DNA of 64,000 nt from Rehmannia glutinosa (lineage: Eukaryota > Streptophyta > Magnoliopsida > Lamiales > Orobanchaceae): assembly GCA_016081115.2 (NCBI GenBank), contig CM071930.1:31635641-31699640 (forward strand), written 5' to 3'. Below the pieces are notes generated by a model, which had not been told where the DNA came from, ran no database searches, and was given only the letters and a program-made list of their open reading frames with translations. Shown piece by piece: positions 58,348 to 64,000 of this stretch (position 1 is its first letter; each line of letters begins with the position of its first letter). The translations under genes and the position numbers were made by a program.

Positions 58348-59548
58348 ATGCCTGAAGAAATAGAAGATTTTGACAAACAAACTGATGGTAATTCTACCCG
58401 AAAAAGGATTAGGATGTCCGAGAACGGTAATAAATCAGATCAGAGTGGATCTAATCCTTCTGATGGTTTGTCTGGTAATGGACCTCAGGATGCAGATTAT
58501 TCACATGTTTCATCTCTTAGCTATGAATTAGAGTCTCTAATTTTTGCTAGGTTCCCAAGATCAGAGTATTGGAAATTAAACTTTGTGAACAAAAGATGTT
58601 TCAATCTTTTAAAAAGTGGTGAGCTTTACAAGATCAGGAAAGAAATAGGATTCAAAGAGCCTTCTGTTTTCATGTTTGCGAGCGGGGAAAGTAGTTGGTG
58701 GGCATTCGATCGCGAGTTCAAGTCTCGTAGGAAACTTCCTATTCTGCCCTCGGATCCGTGTTTCGCCTCAGGAGATAAAGAATCACTCTGTGCTGGCACT
58801 CATCTGCTCGTTTCGGGCCGAGAGATCGATGGCCTAGTCATTTGGCGATATGAGTTGGCTGAAAACAAATGGTGCAAGGGTCCATCAATGATCAGCCCGA
58901 GATGCTTGTTTGCCTCTGCGACGTGCGGCGACTATGCTTACGTGGCTGGTGGAATGGGGGCGTCGTCGCGAAGTGAGGTTTACGACACAGCTGAAAAATA
59001 TAATCCGGACAGTGGGTCATGGGACCCACTCCGAAAAATGAAAAAAAGGAGGAAACTTTGCTCAGGATTTTACATGGACGATAGGTTTTACGTGATCGGA
59101 GGTAGAAATGAAGATGGAGAACTAACATGTGGCGAATTTTTCGACCAGACGAGAAACAGATGGGAAATTATACCAGACATGTTGAAAGATGATCCTGTCC
59201 AATCATCTCACTCGCCTCCTCTACTTGCGGTAGTAAATAACGAGCTTTACTCATTAGAAGCTTCTTGAACCAGCTGAAGGTGTACTTGAAGAAGACGAAT
59301 ACTTGGAAGCAATTGGGGCGGTTCCATTGAGAGCTGATTGTAATAGAGGTTGGGGAGTCGCGTTCAAGTCTTTGGGAGACGAGCTTTTGGTAATTGGAGC
59401 GTCGTCTGTTTCTTGTGTTGGTAATTACATGGCTATATACACTTGCTGTCCGAATCCTGAGGCCGGTGAGCTGAATTGGAAGCCTCTTGATAGTGGAAGA
59501 AACCGGCTTAGCCACTTCATTTTAAATTGTTCTGTTATGGTGGCTTGA
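58348..59548 (+). CDS. F-box/kelch-repeat protein with two single-base frame breaks
   Basis: The family adapts SCF ubiquitin ligases: the F-box binds SKP1 and the kelch propeller binds the substrate. The ATG at 58348 follows a likely splice acceptor TTATTAG at about 58305. Residues 1-50 are a Ser/Asn-rich leader. The F-box spans about 55-100 (SLSYELESLIFARFPRSEYW). Kelch motifs follow, with Gly-Gly doublets at about 203 (DYAYVAGGMG) and about 252 (RFYVIGGRN), and the C-terminus ends CSVMVA at 59548, as in close plant relatives. The coding frame moves by one base at about 59267 (stop after LYSLEAS) and again near 59330 (a G missing from a G-run). Read through both breaks, the protein would be about 400 residues, normal for the family. 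Either a recent pseudogene or sequencing errors. It is tail to tail with SOX. Confidence 0.85.
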
Positions 59549-60609
59549 TGGAGCTTGAACGGATAGTTAAAGTACGAAGGGCGATTGATGATTTGATTGT
59601 GTGCCTGGTAATATTTTACTTCCCACTGCAGATACCTAGAAACCTGATGATGCCATGTGTAATCATAACTCAGTATGAGAGTTATAAATCCATGTCTGAG
59701 CTTTACTATCCATTGTATATTGTAACTCTGCTTTCTTGTGGCAAGTTTCCAGTCTTTTGAAACTTTGTCATTTTATTTACCTCTCTACCATGGGTTTTAA
59801 TAACTGTTTATTGTCATGTGTAATCAATTTAATCTTTTGATGGAGTTAGCAAGTTGTGAAAATGTGTTTCTACTAGGCGATCCACATTTTTCACCATCTT
59901 AATGTCTTAAATCATTTGATAGAGCCATTTCATATGTCGGACGGTGGTTGATTGCTCGAGCGTTTAAATATTAATATTGCAAATTACAATAGTTTGAATT
60001 ACTGGCATTTAATTTTGTTTTATATTCACATTATGTATATAAACTATTTTTTGAAACTTACCAAATTATTCATTATATGCAGAGTGCATACGTGATTTAT
60101 GAAACAGAGACAAGTTTAATACTTGATTACAAATCTGATGTAGGGTTCTGGAGAAGATATCTAAAAGTTAATACTTGATTACTAATCTGATGTAGGGTTC
60201 TAGAGAAGATATCTAAAAGCCATCATCACTCTTATTTTTTTCTCAAACATGTGACCTAAGGCATCAAAGGTAGCTGTCGTATAGGTTTGCATGCAGAATG
60301 TTTGTGGCCCAAAACTTCTGGAAACAAAAAATGCAGTCTGTAAATTTGGGCAATTATGCCAAATAAATGAAAGTAGACATAAATTAATAGCCTTGTGTCT
60401 CATTAAATCTGTTGTGAATATGAATTAAATCTGTTGTGAATATGATACAAGAACCACACAACAGTGAAAGAAGAATGTATTACAAAGATAAAAGGTTATA
60501 TCAATTGACAAAAATCAGGCACAATGAAACTCTAGAACTACGTACAAAGGGAAGAAAATGTTATCTCAACTTGAGTGGAAAATGTATGGTGTCCTCATTA
60601 TTTTTTTAC
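59549..60609. other. Intergenic DNA between convergent F-box and SOX genes
   Basis: This holds the 3' untranslated regions of both genes. A 52-bp tandem duplication with two mismatches lies at 60116-60167 and 60168-60219 (unit TTAATACTTGATTAC and onward). No further gene was recognised. Confidence 0.6.
60116..60219. repeat. 52-bp tandem duplication (2 copies)
   Basis: Two adjacent units start TTAATACTTGATTAC and include GATGTAGGGTTCT and GAGAAGATATCTAAAAG, with two substitutions between them. Confidence 0.9.
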
Positions 60610-60618
60610 CTACATATT
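60610..60618 (-). other. PTS1-like peroxisomal targeting tripeptide codons
   Basis: The last codons before the stop (60610-60612) read Ser-Asn-Met, at 60613-60621. Arabidopsis sulfite oxidase ends Ser-Asn-Leu. Both are minor variants of the SKL-type peroxisomal signal known in plants. Confidence 0.75.
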
Positions 60619-63535
60619 TGAGCAATCAATCTGAACACGAACCCGATGCCAAGAGGTGTTTAGTATCCCTCGCAAGTTCCAAATGACTTCTACATTTTCA
60701 GGCTGGACATTTCCTCCTATATCCACCTGTAAGTAATTGTAATAAGAATGAAATTAATGAAGGGTCAGGAAAAAAACCAAACTTCTTGGATTTTCAGTGA
60801 TCCGGGATAGAAAACAAGCAAGTATCCATTATGTATCGTTCTATTGACGGATCATTACTGGGCTTACAAAATTATTTACGAAAAAAAGTTATTGCAAGGA
60901 GAGTATGTATATTAACATACAGCTTTGGCAACTATCTCAGTGCTCTCCGGGATATCAGCCTCAGCCGCGAAAAGCACCCAGCCCCATTTATCACTGCTTT
61001 CATTGTCAGAAATGTATGGAACGCCAGTTTTCTGATATTTGGAGGCTTCGACCCAGGTTTTGCCACCGTCAATTGATACATCTACTCTCTCTATGCCTCG
61101 CCCACCTCCTGACACCGCATAACCCTTGATAGTTATCTGATAATTTGTCAGAAAAGTTTATCGTATAGTGACTACATGCTTAGGGCCAAGCTTTTTAGGT
61201 TGAACAAATAAGCTACAAGAGGAGCCACTTAGGTCCATACTCCATACTGACCTTTCCAGGCTTTAAATTGTTTACATCGTCCAGAGAACAAATTGCACTC
61301 TGCAAGCAGTTCATTGTTCAAGCATCACTGGAAAATAAATATATTTGAAAAATCTTGGGTGAAAATAAAATACATGCAAAGGATGACAGCAGTTTCTGTC
61401 TAAAATTCAATTACTGCATGTGCCTCGTAACTATGCATTAAGTTCATTCTAGTAAGAATATATTTGCTGTCTTAAATCTGAAAATTTATTCAAAAGAAAA
61501 GGTTAATTGTTTAACATGTAGTTTGAGTAACACGGAAAATATTTTGGGAGTTTATTCATGTGGTAACCATTACAACATTGAGAATGATTAGAAGAACTAC
61601 ACGATATTGCAGATTTGATTGGTGATTCCTCATATCAATTACAGCCAATTGTTAAAAGCACACAGAAATACCTGAACAGGAAAATCCATTTGTGGCCGCC
61701 TCGTAGACCAATCGATGTTATCCCAGTTGACTGAAGGTGGAAACATTTTATAATCCTTTTGCATAAAGAATCCCTAAAGAAAAACAGATCCACTCATGAA
61801 GCAGAGTGATTGTTCACAGAGCCAAGGTATAGATAACTTTTTTACCTGACATTCTTCTGCGATGATGTTGATGGAATCAAGCCATTTGACAGAACGAGCA
61901 CCAATAACACCAGGAACAATCACACGTAGTGGATATCCATGATCCCTGTTAAGAGTCTTTGCATAGCAAATCCAAACACAGAGAATAGATAAACTCTATT
62001 ATCGGATATAAATAACAGCTGAAAGTTAAAAACTTCAAAATGCCGATAACTTCAATCGTATCCCAGATACAGAGCTGATCAGAGTTGTTCCACACGAGTA
62101 CAACAATATTAGATAAAAACATAACAAGGTAATTTAAAATATGTAAAGACTGGAGAACATAAGAAATTTAGTTCACATGGACAAATATAGAATACCTACC
62201 TCTCCATTCATCTCATAAGCTAATAAAACATCAGCCTCAGGGTTTGTGGCCTGACTTAATGGGATTGATGCTTTATAAGGGCCTCCATTCTCTTCCTGTA
62301 ATAATAACAGTAATAGCTCATGCTAGGCGACACTCCCTTTAAGCCATTGAGAAAAATGATAAGGAGCAAAAGACAATAGAATTTACCTTACACTTGTCAA
62401 TGCTTACAAATTCGACATGCTTTCCTCCACATGGTGATATATGTGACAACTTGGGAATTCCAATCAGTTCAAGAACATCTGCTAATTTGGCCCCACCCCA
62501 AACAGCTGCAAAACATATGCACGGAGATATGAAATGAAACATAAACAAATAAAAATGTATAATCAATTCATTAAAAGCAAACAAGAGATGCTGCCACAGT
62601 TCCAAAGGTGAATTCAATTCTAGCAGAATTCATGGTAGAGTCCAAAAAAGTCCCCTAATATGAAAAGGTTCAGAGTCATCAAGCAAAATTGCTTGCCGAT
62701 CAATTTACAATTCTTTACACGATTACTATATTGACTATATCATGTTTACTGGGGAAAAAATAAATAAAAAATTAAATATCACACAATCTATCTCGACATG
62801 GACTAACCATTTCCTATGGCAGCAATGTCCCATCCAACTCCTCTCACCTTTCGAGTTTTGCTCATGGCAGTCCTCCTATTGCCAGCACACTGTGAATAAC
62901 ACAAATTAGCTCCATCTAATTTCACCTAAACAAGATCTCCAACAACATCAAAACAAATAGAAAAGGAACAAAGGAAAATATACCTGTAGAGTCGCAGTGA
63001 CAGCGTATTTTGGAAGCTTCCTGTCATTAATGAGACAATAAAAGGCTTAATGTTATTCAAGCAAGCATCCAAGAGAATTTTGCAAATGTTGACCTCAAAA
63101 AGCATACGGATTATTCACTCACAGGATATCTTTCATGTACAGCTCTTTGGGATTTTCAATCAAACCGGTGATAGAAACACTGAATCTGCAAAAACAAACA
63201 GACTCTGTCAGAACACAATCACACATTTCATAATGTTGGGAATCTGTAATAAATAAAGGGGAAAAGGTAGATATCGGACTTGTTAATGTCATCGATAATT
63301 GGAATTGGTCCATGGTTTCTCTTATAGAAGAATTCCACTGGAGTAACATAGGATGAAACTAAAGCTGAACGATGAGGCTCCGCATTGTAGGGTTCCTGGC
63401 CACAAATAGGTAATTCATCGTAGAGAATAGATTATCGGGTAAGAACAATGAAGGACGAACCTTAGAATTAACGAGGAGAGCAGGGTGGCGAGGAGGTTCT
63501 TGGGAATAATCGGAAGGCGCTCTCAGTCCCGGCAT
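60610..63535 (-). CDS. SOX: Sulfite oxidase, complete 12-exon gene
   Basis: This molybdenum enzyme oxidises sulfite to sulfate with oxygen in peroxisomes, protecting against excess sulfite. Exons on the minus strand are 63461-63535, 63280-63395, 63123-63185, 62984-63020, 62808-62889, 62387-62505, 62200-62295, 61846-61956, 61672-61773, 61252-61299, 60921-61136 and 60610-60726. All have GT-AG introns and consistent phases, giving 393 codons plus stop, the length of the Arabidopsis enzyme. The molybdopterin domain comes first (about residues 1-240), with the molybdenum-ligand Cys at residue 98 in CAGNRRTAM. The dimerisation domain follows (SGGGRGIERVDVSIDGGKTW). There is no cytochrome b5 domain, as usual in plants. 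The C-terminus SNM fits a peroxisomal PTS1-like tripeptide. No defect is seen. Confidence 0.97.
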
Positions 63536-63806
63536 TTCTGATTCGATCGATCAAAAAATTATGTGCATCTGAATGATAGACAATGTTTAAACGAACGAGT
63601 TTGAGGTTGAAATTGAAAGCCGAGGCACTAGTAAAACGACAACGGTTGTTTGGTGCGTACGCGCGAGTGGCTGCCATCAAATGTTTGGTGTGAATTTGCG
63701 GTGGCTGTGATAATATGTACCGGTACTGCCAATCTTGTCCACATTCTTGAGAATGAGATTATGAGAATCCAACTTAAATTTTGGAATCTTGAAATAGAAT
63801 CTCTCG
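63536..63806 (-). promoter_or_regulatory. SOX upstream region squeezed by hAT element
   Basis: Only about 270 bp separate the SOX ATG from the hAT end. This must hold the 5' leader and probably the core promoter. I see no convincing TATA box. The same layout exists in copy 1 (444-714). Confidence 0.5.
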
Positions 63807-64000
63807 CAGGAGCGGAACCAGGATTCAGCTCTGGGGTGGCCAACAATTGTAAGATCAAATATTTTTTTTATATAATAATAAATTTAAAATTTAGAGCGCC
63901 TTTCTTGCATATCACGAAAATCATCTATAAGCGAGTCTATATTAAATTTCTGTGCAATTTGCTTTTCAATATATACCAACAAACAGTCTGTAAGAAACTC
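63807..64000 (-). mobile_element. hAT transposon, second copy, left end only
   Basis: It starts CAGGAGCGGAACCAGGATTC at 63807 and continues into the C-terminal end of the transposase, as at 715-909. The rest lies beyond the window. Confidence 0.9.

Larger units (their letters stand above)
63092..64000. repeat. Long direct repeat, copy 2 (SOX 5' end plus hAT end)
   Basis: Partner of 1-909 in the same orientation. It includes SOX exons 3-1, the upstream region and the start of the hAT element, and runs off the right edge of the window. Confidence 0.95.

Noticed and set aside
60831..61129. Plus-strand open frames opposite SOX exon 11
   Set aside because: Shadow of the well-supported sulfite oxidase exon on the minus strand.

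Overview
The window is nuclear DNA of a flowering plant, very probably a eudicot. The evidence is a peroxisomal sulfite oxidase gene with twelve exons, GT-AG introns, an F-box/kelch gene, and a dense nest of plant Ty1/copia, Ty3/gypsy, LINE, hAT and Mutator-like (MULE) elements. I cannot name the species. There is no prokaryotic, organellar, rRNA, tRNA or CRISPR content that I can see.

Host genes lie at the two ends. At the right, an F-box/kelch gene (58348-59548, +) and an intact sulfite oxidase gene SOX (60610-63535, -) face each other tail to tail. At the left edge, 1-443 carries exons 3-1 of a second SOX copy. The first 909 bases are a direct repeat, about 99% identical by eye, of the last 909 bases. 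Both copies include the SOX 5' end, its upstream region and the end of an hAT transposon. The locus is therefore either a tandem duplication with a period of about 63.09 kb or a false (haplotype) duplication in the assembly.

Between them the DNA is almost all transposons, many nested in a readable order. (a) 715-3557 is a decayed hAT element about 270 bp upstream of SOX copy 1. (b) 5295-15048 is the left part of a Ulp1-carrying MULE (KI/Kaonashi type), holding two gypsy solo LTRs and cut by a 100-N gap (15049-15148). (c) 15149-26502 is a SIRE/Maximus-like copia element without its 5' end. It has a decayed pol, a 1.2-kb foldback MULE inside pol, a separate long charged reading frame with its own promoter-like leader in the env-like position, and a 3' LTR. 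It lies against a LINE ORF1 fragment (26510-27451, -). (d) 28494-35808 is a second copia element with both LTRs and an hAT MITE inserted in RT. (e) 36281-55365 is a second, end-to-end Ulp1-MULE with a perfect 9-bp target duplication and degenerate terminal repeats. Its Ulp1-like gene (+) and its MURA transposase gene (-) converge. A SIRE-like copia element (39482-47095, 5-bp target duplication) sits in a Ulp1 intron. A short gypsy element (50391-53834, 5-bp target duplication), itself carrying a copia solo LTR, sits in the transposase exon.

Functionally, only SOX looks intact. The F-box gene has two single-base frame breaks that could be real or sequencing errors. All transposon genes are broken by stops, frameshifts, deletions or insertions. 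The points most worth a second look are the 63-kb duplication, the two Ulp1-MULEs, and the promoter-bearing extra gene of the SIRE-like element.
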